From Cognatishimia sp. SS12 (GTDB taxonomy: Bacteria > Pseudomonadota > Alphaproteobacteria > Rhodobacterales > Rhodobacteraceae): 64,000 bases of DNA. The stretch spans positions 248,001 to 312,000 of the forward strand of contig NZ_JAQNCZ010000004.1 in assembly GCF_028369055.1 (NCBI RefSeq). Direction: 5' to 3'. Made by a program: the position numbers and the translations under genes. Below, piece after piece: positions 36,427 to 46,354 of the stretch (position 1 is the stretch's first letter; every line of letters starts with the position of its first letter). Below the pieces are notes generated by a model. That model had not been told where the DNA came from. It worked only from the letters and a program-made list of their open reading frames with translations, and searched no databases.

Positions 36427-37296
36427 TTAGCTGCGCACCAGCGTCAGCGTGGTCCATTCGCCGATTTCTTCGCGGGTTTTGACGGTCAGCCCGGCCGCAT
36501 CATAAGCGGCCACAACCTCATCGGCCTGCTCGTTCAGAATGCCGGACAAGATCGCAAAACCGCCAGGCGTAATATGCTGGCCCATTTGCGGGGCGAGCAT
36601 CACAAGCGGGGCCTTGAGAATATTGGCAAAGACCAGATCAAAGGGGGCCGCCGCCAGCAAATCTGGGTGGTCAAACCCAGGGGCCTCAAGGCAGATCACG
36701 CGGCCCTCAAGGTCATTGGCACGGGCATTGGCTTTGGCAACGTCCACGGCCACCTCGTCAATGTCGCTCGCGAGCACTGGGTTGGGCCAGATCCGCGCAG
36801 CTGCCATCGCCAGCACCGCCGTGCCGCAGCCGATGTCAGCCACGTTTTGGCCAACGAAACCTTCGTCTGCCAAACGGTCCACCGCACGCAGGCAGCCGAG
36901 GGTCGTCCCATGATGCCCGGTGCCAAACGCCATGGCTGCCTCGATCAGCAGCGGCTCGCACTCCTCTGGCACCTGATCTGTATCATGGCTGCCATAGACG
37001 AAAAACCGCCCCGCCTGCACCGGCGTCAACTCGCGTTTGACCTTGGCCACCCAATCGACCTCAGGCAGTTCGGAAATGGCAAAAGGCTTTGCGCCGAACG
37101 CGGCCTCCAGCACGGCCAATGCGGTGTCATCCGGTTCCTCGGTGAAATAGGCCCCCACTTCCCAAAGGCCTGACCCGTCTTCAATCTCAAACACCCCCAC
37201 CCCGGTTGGTTCTGGAACAAGATTCTCCATCGCCTCCCCCAATTTGGTGGCGGCATCCTTGCCGGTCAGGGTGGTCAAGGCGGTAAAGGTCGGCAT
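36427..37296 (-). CDS. prmA: Ribosomal protein L11 methyltransferase PrmA
   Basis: PrmA trimethylates ribosomal protein L11. The 289-aa protein has an N-terminal substrate domain, then the SAM-binding motifs MAFGTGHHGTTLGCLRA, VADIGCGTAVLAMAAA and DIDEVAVDVAKANA, with the catalytic-loop motif VFANILKAPL. It is monocistronic with a terminator. Confidence 0.94.
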   Translation of the reverse strand: MPTFTALTTLTGKDAATKLGEAMENLVPEPTGVGVFEIEDGSGLWEVGAYFTEEPDDTALAVLEAAFGAKPFAISELPEVDWVAKVKRELTPVQAGRFFVYGSHDTDQVPEECEPLLIEAAMAFGTGHHGTTLGCLRAVDRLADEGFVGQNVADIGCGTAVLAMAAARIWPNPVLASDIDEVAVDVAKANARANDLEGRVICLEAPGFDHPDLLAAAPFDLVFANILKAPLVMLAPQMGQHITPGGFAILSGILNEQADEVVAAYDAAGLTVKTREEIGEWTTLTLVRS

Positions 37297-37360
37297 GTCA
37301 GAGGCTCCTTATAGGCTTGCAAGCGGCCTAGATGCAGCGCGCAGCAAAGTAAAGAGGCCC

Positions 37361-38593
37361 TTATTCCGCCGCAACGGATCGCGCGAGTTGAAGCCGCGTT
37401 TCATAGCCCTTTTCAGGCGCGCGCGGGATCAGCAGCGCCAGGCCAAAGGACGTCGCCGCCATCAGCGCCGCCAAAACAAAGACCGCTGCCGGGGACACAA
37501 GCCAAAGCAGGCCCAGCACAACCGGCAAAAACACCGCTGCGATATGGTTGATCGTAAAGGCCACCGCCGCCGTCGGCGCGATGTCTTCGGGGTCCGCGAT
37601 TTTCTGAAAATAGGTCTTAAGCGCGAGCGCCATAGAAAACAGCATGTGGTCCACGACATAAAGCACCATGGCCACAACCACACCCCAGCCAAAGAAATAG
37701 ACCCCGCCGTAGGCCAGGAAGACCAGAACCAGACCAAGATATTCGATCAGCAGCGTGCGTTGTTCGCCAAAGCGGGCGATAAATCCGCCGATCATGGGCG
37801 CGATCAGCATGTTGGCCACAAGGTTGATCAGGTAGAGGCTGGTCAGCTCGTGCACCTCATAGCCAAAGCGTTCGACCATCATGAAACCGGCAAAAACGAT
37901 AAAGATCTGCCGACGCGCCCCCGCCATGAACTGCAGGGCGTAGTAAAGCCAATAGCGCTTTTTCAGGACCATTTTCTTGACTTGCACCGTCGGGCTTTCA
38001 AACTGCGGGTAGGCCAGCAGCGCAAAAAGCGCCAGCGCGGCGGTCAGCCCGCCAGTGGCCAGAAAGACGGTATTGTAACTCAGGCCCAGCCGCTCCCAGG
38101 TCATGATGATCAACACATAGACCAGGATCGTGCTGGCCGAGGCCCCGGCGCTGATCCAGCCCAAGGTTTTGGGCGCGCGGCGTTTATCCAGCCATTGCAG
38201 CTGCAAAGACTGGTTGACCGTTTCGTAGTAATGAAAGCCGATCGAGCTTAGCAAAGTGATCATCAGAATGCCGCCCAGCGTCGGAAACCACGCGGTCACA
38301 GCGGTGGCGAGCCCGAGCAGAACCAATGAGGTCAGCCCGAGGATCTGCTCGCGCACAATCAGGATCAGGAAAATAACACCAAATGACAGAAAGCCGGGGA
38401 TTTCGCGCACGGTATGCAGCAGGCCGATATCAGCGCCGTCGAAATTGGCGACTTCGATCACAAAGTTATTGAGCAGCGCAAACCAGGTAGAAAACGCAAT
38501 GGGAAGCGCCGCTGCCATCAAGAACAGCAACGGGATTGGGCGGCGCCATTTGGGGAGCGACGCGGCCTCAGCCAAGGTCATTTTCTGCATCAT
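37361..38593 (-). CDS. MFS transporter of unknown substrate
   Basis: The product is 410 aa with about twelve membrane helices. MFS topology is supported by motif-A-like DADIGLLHTVREIPGFLSFG and the C-half repeat NMLIAPMIGGFIARFGEQRT. The central loop is short. No specific substrate motif is visible. Two ATGs are possible (MMQK or MTLAEAAS). It lies 91 bp before priA on the same strand and 64 bp upstream of prmA. Confidence 0.8.
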   Translation of the reverse strand: MMQKMTLAEAASLPKWRRPIPLLFLMAAALPIAFSTWFALLNNFVIEVANFDGADIGLLHTVREIPGFLSFGVIFLILIVREQILGLTSLVLLGLATAVTAWFPTLGGILMITLLSSIGFHYYETVNQSLQLQWLDKRRAPKTLGWISAGASASTILVYVLIIMTWERLGLSYNTVFLATGGLTAALALFALLAYPQFESPTVQVKKMVLKKRYWLYYALQFMAGARRQIFIVFAGFMMVERFGYEVHELTSLYLINLVANMLIAPMIGGFIARFGEQRTLLIEYLGLVLVFLAYGGVYFFGWGVVVAMVLYVVDHMLFSMALALKTYFQKIADPEDIAPTAAVAFTINHIAAVFLPVVLGLLWLVSPAAVFVLAALMAATSFGLALLIPRAPEKGYETRLQLARSVAAE

Positions 38594-38684
38594 AGGGCCG
38601 GTCTAGGCGTCGCGCCCGGGCTTGTCGAGAAAAACCACCAACCCAAAATGCAGCCCCGCCTCTGCGCAAATGCACAGGGGCACT

Positions 38685-40886
38685 TCAATAGAAGGATTGC
38701 GGATCAATATCGACCGACAGCCGCAGGTCGCCGCGGATCTTGAATTGCCCGATCCATTCTGCCAGCGCAGATTGCAGCGGCGCGGTCTTTTCGGCCTTCA
38801 CCAAAAGGCGTACGCGGTGACGCCCGCGCACCCGCGCCACCGGGGCCGGGGCCGGGCCAAAGACCTGCGCGCCAATGCGGCGCAGCGGGGCATCCTGCCG
38901 CGCCAGGGCATTGCCCAGATCAAACACCTGCTGCACATCGCCAGACGACAGGATGATCCCCGCCATGCGCCCATAAGGCGGCACGCCCGCGTCGCGACGC
39001 TGCGCTGCCTCGGCGGACCAGAACCCCTCTTCGTCGCCTGCAAGAATTGCGCGGATCACCGGATGTTCGGGCTGAAAGCTTTGCAACATGGCCGCGCCTT
39101 TGCGCGCCGACCGCCCAGCGCGCCCGGCCACCTGACGCATCAATTGAAACGTGCGCTCCGCCGCGCGCAGATCAGACCCTTGCAGCCCAAGGTCGGCGTC
39201 AATCACCCCCACCAACGTCAGCAGCGGAAAATTGTGGCCCTTGGCCACCAGCTGCGTACCGATGATCACATCTGCCCCGCCATCGGCAATGGCGCGGATG
39301 CCCTCTTTCAGGGCGCGGGCGGAGCCAAAAAGATCCGAGGACAGCACCGCCAACCGCGCCTCCGGGAAATGCGCCTGTGCTTCTTCGGCCAGACGTTCAA
39401 CACCGGGGCCGACAGGGGCCAGTTTGCCTTCGACTTCACAGCTTGGGCAGGCTTCGGGCATGGGTTTGCTTTCGCCGCATTGGTGGCACAGCAGTCGTTT
39501 GAGAAACCGGTGCTCAACCATTCTGGCATCACAATGGTCACAGCCGATCTGCTCCCCGCAGGCGCGGCAGATCGTGACGGGCGCATAGCCACGGCGGTTG
39601 ATGAACAGCAGCGATTGTTCACCCTTTTCAAGCCGCGCGCGCACCGCCGCCTGCAAGCTGGGCGAAATCCAACTCGCGGCGGGCAAATCCTCGCTGCGCA
39701 TGTCGATCACCCGCATATCCGGCAGCACCGCCGGTCCATAACGCGAGGCAAGCTCCAGCCGTTCGTATTTGCCCGCATCCGCATTGGCCCAGCTTTCAAG
39801 TGATGGTGTCGCAGAGGCCAAGATCACCCGCGCGTCACAGAGACTCGCGCGCAGCACGGCCATGTCCCGCGCATTATAAAGCACGCCATCATCCTGCTTG
39901 TAGGACGTGTCATGTTCTTCATCGACCACAATCAGCCCAAGGTCGCGAAACGGCAGAAACAGCGCCGAGCGCGCGCCAATCACCACTTCGGCCCCGCCCT
40001 GCCCGACCATTTTCCAGATGCGGCGGCGCTCGGTCATGGTCACGCCCGAGTGCCATTCTGCCGGTTTCGCGCCAAAGCGCGCCTCAATCCGGGTCAGAAA
40101 TTCCGCCGTCAATGCGATTTCCGGCAACAGCACCAGCGCCTGCCGCCCTTGGCGAAGGGTTTCAGCGATGGCTTCCAGGTAGACTTCGGTCTTGCCCGAA
40201 CCGGTCACGCCGCGCAGCAACGTTGTGCCATAGCTGCGGCTTTGAATGCCGGTACGCAGGCTGGCGCTGGCGGCGGCTTGTTCGGGTGTCAACTCCTTTG
40301 CGCCATAGTCCGGGTCCATCTTGGGGAACGGCACATCGCGGGGGGTATCCTCTTCGGCGACCGCGCCCTGTTTCACCAGCCCTTTGACCACCGAAGAGGT
40401 GACGCCGGCCTGCTCGGACAGTTCCTTGAGGGTGAAGGAAAGGCCACCGAATTCTTGCAGCACCTCCAGCACACGGGTGCGCGCTTCGGTCATTCGGTCC
40501 GGCGTTCCGTCGCCCAGGCGATAGACTTTGCGCATGGAGGGCGGATCACTCAGCCCCGGCGCGCGGGTCGCCAACCGCAGCATGTTTGGCAGGGCGGTCA
40601 GGGTATATTGCGCAGATTTTTCGATGAATTCTTTCATCTCGCGCCGCATAGGGGCGACATCCAGCACGCGATTGGCCGCGCGCACTTTGGCCGGGTCCCA
40701 ATCGCCCCGCCCGCCCCCCCAGACCACCCCCAACACTTTGCGTGGACCAAAAGGCACCTCGACAAAGGACCCTTGCCAGCAGCCACCAGCCGGTGCTTTG
40801 TAATCCAGCACACGGTCCAGCGGTTGGGTGGTCAGCACGCCAATCAGCGCGCCTTCATCAAAGAACTCGGGCTCGTCCACGGCCAC
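38685..40886 (-). CDS. priA: Primosomal protein N' (replication restart helicase PriA)
   Basis: PriA reloads the replisome at stalled forks. The 733-aa protein has an N-terminal DNA 3'-end-binding domain, Walker A LLRGVTGSGKTEVYLEA, the DEEH box VVDEEHDTSYKQ, and a zinc-binding insert with eight cysteines (CRACGEQIGCDHCDA, CHQCGESKP and CPSCEVEGK). The helicase C-terminal domain ends with RAGRSARKG. It is divergent from the transaldolase gene. Confidence 0.96.
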   Translation of the reverse strand: MAVDEPEFFDEGALIGVLTTQPLDRVLDYKAPAGGCWQGSFVEVPFGPRKVLGVVWGGGRGDWDPAKVRAANRVLDVAPMRREMKEFIEKSAQYTLTALPNMLRLATRAPGLSDPPSMRKVYRLGDGTPDRMTEARTRVLEVLQEFGGLSFTLKELSEQAGVTSSVVKGLVKQGAVAEEDTPRDVPFPKMDPDYGAKELTPEQAAASASLRTGIQSRSYGTTLLRGVTGSGKTEVYLEAIAETLRQGRQALVLLPEIALTAEFLTRIEARFGAKPAEWHSGVTMTERRRIWKMVGQGGAEVVIGARSALFLPFRDLGLIVVDEEHDTSYKQDDGVLYNARDMAVLRASLCDARVILASATPSLESWANADAGKYERLELASRYGPAVLPDMRVIDMRSEDLPAASWISPSLQAAVRARLEKGEQSLLFINRRGYAPVTICRACGEQIGCDHCDARMVEHRFLKRLLCHQCGESKPMPEACPSCEVEGKLAPVGPGVERLAEEAQAHFPEARLAVLSSDLFGSARALKEGIRAIADGGADVIIGTQLVAKGHNFPLLTLVGVIDADLGLQGSDLRAAERTFQLMRQVAGRAGRSARKGAAMLQSFQPEHPVIRAILAGDEEGFWSAEAAQRRDAGVPPYGRMAGIILSSGDVQQVFDLGNALARQDAPLRRIGAQVFGPAPAPVARVRGRHRVRLLVKAEKTAPLQSALAEWIGQFKIRGDLRLSVDIDPQSFY

Positions 40887-40968
40887 CTCGGCAAAAGGGG
40901 TTTCAGCGTATCACTCTATGAGGTAAACGAGCGGTAAACCAAGGCCAACCCATCAAAGGATGCTGCCC

Positions 40969-41622
40969 ATGAAATTCTTCGTTGATACCGCTGAAATCGA
41001 CGCCATTGCCGAACTTAACGACCTTGGCATGGTGGATGGTGTCACAACCAACCCGTCGCTCATCAAGAAATCCGGTCGCGACATTATCGAAGTGACCAAG
41101 GAAATCTGCGCCCTCGTCGACGGGCCGGTCTCTGCCGAAGTTACCGCCACTGATGCCGACACCATGATCGCCGAAGGCCGCAAACTGGCCGAGATCGCTG
41201 AAAATATCGCTGTCAAAGTGCCGCTGACCTGGGACGGGCTGAAGGCCTGCAAAGTGCTGAGCGGCGAAGGCAAGATGGTGAATGTCACCCTGTGCTTCTC
41301 GGCTAACCAAGCTATTCTGGCGGCCAAAGCGGGCGCGACATTCATTTCTCCGTTCATCGGGCGTCTGGATGACATCAACCTGGATGGCATGGATCTGATT
41401 GCAGATATCCGCAACGTCTATGACAACTACGCCTTCGAAACCCAGATTCTGGCGGCCTCGATCCGCAGCGCCAACCACGTTCTGGAAAGCGCGCGGATCG
41501 GTGCGGATGTCATGACAGCCCCACCTGCTGTGATCAAAGCCATGGTCAACCACCCGCTCACTGACAAGGGGCTCGACGCCTTCCTGAAGGACATCGCGGC
41601 AGCAGAGATCAAGATCCTCTAA
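40969..41622 (+). CDS. Transaldolase, FSA (fructose-6-phosphate aldolase) type
   Basis: The product is 217 aa, the short transaldolase/FSA form of the TIM-barrel family. The start [31 protein letters not shown] and the Schiff-base Lys in MVNVTLCFS preceding [11 protein letters not shown] fit. Bacterial proteins of this size act as transaldolases in the pentose phosphate pathway or as fructose-6-phosphate aldolases. AAGGA is 9 bp before the ATG. Confidence 0.92.
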   Translation: MKFFVDTAEIDAIAELNDLGMVDGVTTNPSLIKKSGRDIIEVTKEICALVDGPVSAEVTATDADTMIAEGRKLAEIAENIAVKVPLTWDGLKACKVLSGEGKMVNVTLCFSANQAILAAKAGATFISPFIGRLDDINLDGMDLIADIRNVYDNYAFETQILAASIRSANHVLESARIGADVMTAPPAVIKAMVNHPLTDKGLDAFLKDIAAAEIKIL

Positions 41623-41643
41623 GCGATCTGCAAATTTTGGACA

Positions 41644-41679
41644 AAAAAAGGGGCGAAACCATTGGTTTCGCCCCTTTTC
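41644..41679. terminator. Bidirectional terminator between transaldolase and the acidic protein gene
   Basis: AAAAGGGGCGAAACCA TT GGTTTCGCCCCTTTT is a near-perfect 16-bp inverted repeat with T-runs on both strands. Confidence 0.92.
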
Positions 41680-41704
41680 TGTCTGGTAATAGTAAATGTG
41701 GCTC

Positions 41705-42556
41705 TTAGACCATCAACTCGTCATCGATGTCTTCGTCGACGGATGCCTCGCCATCGTCATCCTCTGACTCATCCATACCCAGCGCCGCAATCAATGTCCC
41801 AGCGTCGTCAAACACGCCGTCCTCGACTGCCTCGTCATAGGCCGCCAGCAATTCGTCGGTATCGGCAAATCCTTCGTCGGGCGCTTCGATGCGGTGGGCT
41901 TCGTTCAGCTCGCCCTCATCGTTGATCTCATAGAAAATCACGGTCTGAAGCTGAGTGACGTCGCCGTAGGGATTGACCTCAAAGGCATCAACGAAATTCT
42001 CAAAGGTGCCTTCCTGCCCCTCGGGCAGCTCATCAGCACCGACATAAATTCCGTCTTCCAGCAGACCGGTTTCGCCAATTTCATAGCCAAAGCCGATCTT
42101 TTCAAACACTGGCTCGTCTTCATCCACTGGCTCTTCTGGATCATCGCTCACCGCCTTGATCGACCCTTCGGGTGTGGTGGTGGATGTGGCGCGAATGCCC
42201 AGCACATCAATGTCATCGAGGCTTTCAATGTCCAGCTCAACGGTCAGCGTGTCTCCCTCGGCCAGATAGGTTTCCTTGTCGGTGCCTTCGCGGCCCAGAC
42301 CCGGACTGCTCAGCGTGACAGCGTCGTCCCACTGGACATCTTCGCCTTCAAGGCGCGCGCCATTCATATTGAGCGGGCCATTCAGAGACTCGCTGTCGCC
42401 CGAGAAATAATCGTCGCCAAAATAAATGGCGTTCACGTCCATCGCGCCTTCGTCCACCGTAATGTCGGCATAATAGCTGCCGGCTTCTTCATAGACGGTC
42501 ACGGTGTAAGACAGGCCATCAAGTTCATAGGTAAATGTTTTGGAAGGTACAGGCAT
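41705..42556 (-). CDS. Highly acidic protein of unknown function
   Basis: The product is 283 aa, very rich in Asp and Glu across its length. The C-terminus (MDESEDDDGEASVDEDIDDE) is almost pure acid. The N-terminal part (FTYELDGLSYTVTVYEEAGS) and the middle look beta-rich. There is no cleavable signal peptide or lipobox, and there are no GGxGxD nonapeptides, so classic RTX export is not shown, although acidic, signal-less beta proteins of roseobacters are often secreted by type I systems. It shares a terminator with the converging transaldolase gene. No function is assigned. Confidence 0.7.
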   Translation of the reverse strand: MPVPSKTFTYELDGLSYTVTVYEEAGSYYADITVDEGAMDVNAIYFGDDYFSGDSESLNGPLNMNGARLEGEDVQWDDAVTLSSPGLGREGTDKETYLAEGDTLTVELDIESLDDIDVLGIRATSTTTPEGSIKAVSDDPEEPVDEDEPVFEKIGFGYEIGETGLLEDGIYVGADELPEGQEGTFENFVDAFEVNPYGDVTQLQTVIFYEINDEGELNEAHRIEAPDEGFADTDELLAAYDEAVEDGVFDDAGTLIAALGMDESEDDDGEASVDEDIDDELMV

Positions 42557-42830
42557 TCCAGTCTCCTTAGCTGCGCAAGAGGCCCCCGGTTGCCGCTCCG
42601 CGCAAGAATCAAAAAAGGCAATAATGAGGCCACTTTGGCCAATCGCCGCAGGATTGACACAAATTTGCCTAAATCCGAAGGAAACTCATCGTTTCCAATT
42701 TCGCTAAAGTTGACGCAGGGACAAGCAGATACACCACGCGGCGAGCGCAAATTCATGCTCAAAAGGAAAAAGGGGCAGATATCCCCGCAGCGCTCTGCTA
42801 AAGTCCAGACAAAACAAATTCGGCACGAGC

Positions 42831-43538
42831 ATGACCAACACAGCACAGATTGAAGAACAGCTTCGCGACAAGCTCATTTCCACACCTGAAATGATCTTGG
42901 ATGACACTGATTTGATGAAAGCGCTGATTGCCGCAAATGAACGCGCAATGGGTGGCAATATCGTCGATTTGCGCGGCATCGCGATGGAACGGCTTGAGGC
43001 ACGGCTGGACCGGCTGGAAGACACGCACCGCAGCGTGATTGCCGCCGCTTATGAGAATCTGGCGGGCACCAATCAGGTCCACCGCGCGATCTTGCGTATG
43101 CTGGACCCGCTGGAATTTGAAACCTTCCTGCGGGATCTGGACGGCGAAGTGGCTGACATTTTGCGGGTGGATGCGGTGCGGTTGGTGCTCGAGACGGAAC
43201 AGAGTGATGACGATCCTGCCATTGGCCGGTTGGGCAATGTGCTCGCGATTGCAGAACCGGGGTTTGTCGACAGCTATCTGTCGATGGGACGCAACACGCC
43301 GGTGCGGCAGGTCACGCTGCGCCAAATCGAAAACGGTGCGCCCAATGTCTATGGCAATAAGGCGGATTTCGTCCGTTCCGAAGCCTGCTTGAAACTTGAT
43401 CTTGGCACCGGCCGCCTGCCGGGGCTTTTGGTGATGGGGGCCGAGGATCCGCACCATTTCACGCCGCAGCAGGGATCTGACCTGCTGGCGTTCTTTGCCG
43501 GTGTGTTTGAGCGCGCAATGCGCCGCTGGCTGTCTTGA
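42831..43538 (+). CDS. DUF484 family protein (GAF-like)
   Basis: The product is 235 aa. DUF484 proteins have an N-terminal helix pair and a C-terminal GAF-like sensory domain; the end LLVMGAEDPHHFTPQQGSDLLAFFAGVFERAM is characteristic. They are typically encoded just before xerC. Here its stop overlaps the TTG start of xerC by 4 bp. The role is unknown; linkage to chromosome dimer resolution is positional. Confidence 0.88.
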   Translation: MTNTAQIEEQLRDKLISTPEMILDDTDLMKALIAANERAMGGNIVDLRGIAMERLEARLDRLEDTHRSVIAAAYENLAGTNQVHRAILRMLDPLEFETFLRDLDGEVADILRVDAVRLVLETEQSDDDPAIGRLGNVLAIAEPGFVDSYLSMGRNTPVRQVTLRQIENGAPNVYGNKADFVRSEACLKLDLGTGRLPGLLVMGAEDPHHFTPQQGSDLLAFFAGVFERAMRRWLS

Positions 43539-44449
43539 TTTCGCCAGCCGCCGCCGCCGCCCGCGACAGCTGGCTTGAGTCTGAAAAGGCCCTTAAGGGC
43601 AGTTCGGAGAACACGATCAGCGCCTATTTTGGCGATGTCAGCGAATTTCTAGCCTTCATCACCGAGCACAAGGGCGCACAGCAGGGGCTAGCCCCGCTTG
43701 CCAGAATCAGCATTTCGGATATGCGCGCCTGGATGGCGCGGATGCGCAGCAGTGACCTGGGGGCACGGTCGCTGGCGCGCAAGCTTTCGGCAGTCAAAAG
43801 CTTTTATCGCTGGCTGAGCGAACGCGAGGGGTTTGACCCGACCTCGGTGCTGTCCACCCGTTCCCCGAAATTTGAGAAAAAACTGCCCCGCCCCCTGTCA
43901 CAGGATGCTGCGATATCCGTCCTGGCAACGGCAGAGTTTCAATCAACACAGGATTGGGTTGGCCTGCGCGACACGGCGGTGATCACGCTGCTTTATGGTT
44001 GTGGGCTGCGCATCTCAGAAGCCTTGGCGCTGAATGCTGATGATTTCCCCCTGCCCGAGGTGCTGCGCATTTTGGGCAAGGGCAAAAAAGAACGCATTGT
44101 GCCGGTGATCCCCGCGGCCCGCGCGGCGGTCGCAGATTACATGCGCGCCTGCCCCATCCCGCCCGAGGGCGATGAGCCGCTGTTTCGCGGTGTGCGTGGC
44201 GGGCGCCTCAACGCGCGTCACATTCAAGGCGTGATGCAGAACCTGCGGGCGCAGCTGGGGCTGCCAGCCTCGGCCACGCCGCATGCCCTGCGGCACAGTT
44301 TTGCGACCCATCTGCTCGAAGCGGGCGGGGACCTGCGCGCGATTCAGGAGCTTTTGGGCCACGCTTCGCTGTCAACGACCCAAACCTATACAGCGGTGGA
44401 CACGCATCGGCTGATGGATGTCTATAACAAGACCCACCCCAAAGCCTAA
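43535..44449 (+). CDS. xerC: Tyrosine recombinase XerC
   Basis: XerC resolves chromosome dimers at dif with XerD. The 304-aa protein has an N-terminal SAM-like core-binding domain and the catalytic set: Arg in YGCGLRISEALAL, Lys in GKGKKERIVPV, HxxR in HALRHSFATHLL, His in LGHASLSTTQ, and the nucleophile Tyr in TYTAVDTHRL. The likely start is a TTG at 43535 overlapping the DUF484 stop; the next in-frame ATG is inside the core-binding domain. It is not part of an integron or prophage. Confidence 0.94.
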   Translation: MISPAAAAARDSWLESEKALKGSSENTISAYFGDVSEFLAFITEHKGAQQGLAPLARISISDMRAWMARMRSSDLGARSLARKLSAVKSFYRWLSEREGFDPTSVLSTRSPKFEKKLPRPLSQDAAISVLATAEFQSTQDWVGLRDTAVITLLYGCGLRISEALALNADDFPLPEVLRILGKGKKERIVPVIPAARAAVADYMRACPIPPEGDEPLFRGVRGGRLNARHIQGVMQNLRAQLGLPASATPHALRHSFATHLLEAGGDLRAIQELLGHASLSTTQTYTAVDTHRLMDVYNKTHPKA

Positions 44450-44567
44450 GCTGAGGCTGCTTAATATATCATCAATTGCGGCGCATTTTTAATCATTTGC
44501 CCCAAATTGAGGCACCGAGCAGCACCTCCTGTCTGGCGGCACCCCGAGGGCGGCGTAATGTCTGCGC

Positions 44568-45179
44568 ATGAACACGCCCCCGCCCATGTCGGCGAATCCA
44601 GACACATTGACCATTGTGATTGTCGAGCAGGACAAGCGCCGCGCGCTGGCCATTGTCGATAGCCTGAACGTCACCGGAGATTATGACATTCACGTTCTGG
44701 ATGGCGAACGCGGCCTGGCGCGCTCGGTCGCGGACCTTGCCCCTGATGTTGTGCTGATCGATGTTGCCAACCCCTCGCGCGACACGATTGAACAACTGGC
44801 CTTGGCGTCTGGCCCGCTGGATCGCCCGGTGGCCCTTTTCGTGGATCGCAGCGATGCGCAGATGACCAGAACCGCGATTGAGGCGGGCGTCTCGGCCTAT
44901 GTGGTGGACGGGTTGCAGAACGACCGCGTGAAACCGGTGATGGATGCGGCGATTGCGCGGTTTCAGATGTTCCAACGCATGCGCGTCGAGCTGGAAACCA
45001 CCAAGCGCGCGCTTGAAGAACGCAAAGTGATTGACCGTGCCAAAGGACTGCTGATGAAGATGCGCGGCATCGACGAAGAGGCGGCCTATGCGCTCTTGCG
45101 TAAGACCGCGATGGATCAGGGCAAGCGCGTGCCGGATGTGGCGCGGGCGCTGGTGACTGCGGCGGACCTGCTGACATGA
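44568..45179 (+). CDS. nasT: Nitrate response regulator NasT (ANTAR RNA-binding antiterminator)
   Basis: The product is 203 aa. The N-terminal receiver-like domain has VVLIDVANPSRD around the Asp site. The C-terminal ANTAR domain (residues ~140-200: ERKVIDRAKGLLMKMRGIDE, EEAAYALLRKTAMDQGKRV) binds leader RNA. In this system NasT prevents termination in the leader of the nas operon unless NasS holds it. It overlaps nasS by 4 bp, so the pair is stoichiometrically coupled. A start 6 codons later is also possible. Confidence 0.93.
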   Translation: MNTPPPMSANPDTLTIVIVEQDKRRALAIVDSLNVTGDYDIHVLDGERGLARSVADLAPDVVLIDVANPSRDTIEQLALASGPLDRPVALFVDRSDAQMTRTAIEAGVSAYVVDGLQNDRVKPVMDAAIARFQMFQRMRVELETTKRALEERKVIDRAKGLLMKMRGIDEEAAYALLRKTAMDQGKRVPDVARALVTAADLLT

Positions 45180-46354
45180 GTGGCACGGTTCTGAAGGCTG
45201 GTTTTATTCCACTGGTGGATGCAGCACCATTAATCGTGGCCAAGGAATTGGGGTTTGCCCAGGAAGAAGGTCTCGACCTTGAGCTGACCAGCGCCCCGAG
45301 CTGGTCCACCCTGCGTGACATGCTGGCCTTTGGCCAGATCGACGCCGCCCATATGCTTTCCCCCGTGCCTGTGGCCTCGGCCATCGGGCTGTTGCGGGGC
45401 TTGCCGCGACTCAATGCCCTGTCAGTCCTGTCGACAAATGGCACGGTGATCGGGGTCTCGCAGACCTTGGCCGCCGACATGGCGAAACACGGCTATCCGT
45501 TCGATTTCAACGATGCCGCCCGCGCCGGGGCGGCCCTGGCGCGGCAACCCCGCCCCATTCGCATTGGGGTGCCCTTTTTGCTGTCCATGCATGCCAGTCT
45601 GATTTCGGTCTGGCTCAAGGCCACGGGGCTGATCGAAGAGACGGATTTTCAAATTCTCGCCGTGCCCCCTTCGCTGATGGCCAATGCGATGAAAAACGGC
45701 GACCTCGATGCCTTTTGCGTCGGGGAACCATGGGGATCGCTGGCGGCTGAAAAGGCGGGCAGCGTCCTGATCCTGCCGGGGACCGCGATCTGGAGCTGCG
45801 CCCCGGAAAAAGTGCTGGCTGTGCGCGAGGATTGGGCCAACACCAATCCGGCCGTCACGGGCAAATTGATGCGCGCGGTCTGGCGCGCGGGCGAATGGTT
45901 GGCGCAGCCCGGCAATGTCACCATGGCGGCAGAAATCATGGCCACAAAGGGTGAACTGGGCGAAAGCGCCGATATGATCGACCGCGCACTGTTCGGGCGC
46001 ATGCGCATTGATGAACAGGGCAGCATTCGCAACGCACCCGATTTCATGCGCTTCTCGGGCTATGACAATGGGTTTCCCTGGCAATCGCAGGCCGCCTGGA
46101 TTGCGCGCAACCTTGCCCAGCGCTTTGGGCTGGATGTGGCAACCGCCATCAAAGCCGCCCATATGAGCTTCCGCAGCGATCTTTACCGGCAGAATCTGGC
46201 AGGGCTGAATGTCGACCTCCCGCTGGACTCCGCGAAAATTGAGGGGGCTTTTGCCGAGGATACGGCCGTGGCGGCCGTCCATGGGCAGATGATTCTCGCC
46301 AAAAACCACTTCTTTGATGGTCAAATATTCGACCCCGGCAAGATTTTTGCCTAA
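45176..46354 (+). CDS. nasS: Nitrate/nitrite sensor NasS
   Basis: The product is 392 aa and resembles the periplasmic binding protein NrtA/CmpA but lacks a signal peptide, so it stays in the cytoplasm. LKAGFIPLVDAAPLIVAKEL is the ligand-binding domain entry and GDLDAFCVGEPWGSLAAEK a conserved ligand-site region. NasS binds NasT when nitrate is absent and releases it when nitrate or nitrite binds. It directly precedes the leader and operon it controls. Confidence 0.92.
   Translation: MSGTVLKAGFIPLVDAAPLIVAKELGFAQEEGLDLELTSAPSWSTLRDMLAFGQIDAAHMLSPVPVASAIGLLRGLPRLNALSVLSTNGTVIGVSQTLAADMAKHGYPFDFNDAARAGAALARQPRPIRIGVPFLLSMHASLISVWLKATGLIEETDFQILAVPPSLMANAMKNGDLDAFCVGEPWGSLAAEKAGSVLILPGTAIWSCAPEKVLAVREDWANTNPAVTGKLMRAVWRAGEWLAQPGNVTMAAEIMATKGELGESADMIDRALFGRMRIDEQGSIRNAPDFMRFSGYDNGFPWQSQAAWIARNLAQRFGLDVATAIKAAHMSFRSDLYRQNLAGLNVDLPLDSAKIEGAFAEDTAVAAVHGQMILAKNHFFDGQIFDPGKIFA

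Noticed and set aside
42654-42659. Perfect -35 hexamer TTGACA upstream of the DUF484 gene
   Set aside because: No -10 like sequence at 16-18 bp downstream.
43535-44449. XerC as an integrase of a mobile element
   Set aside because: It is coupled to DUF484 and lacks flanking repeats, tRNA or cargo; it is the housekeeping recombinase.
44450-44567. Possible NtrC or sigma-54 site upstream of nasT
   Set aside because: GC-rich GGCAC motifs are present, but none fits TGGCAC-N5-TTGC with proper spacing or an NtrC palindrome.
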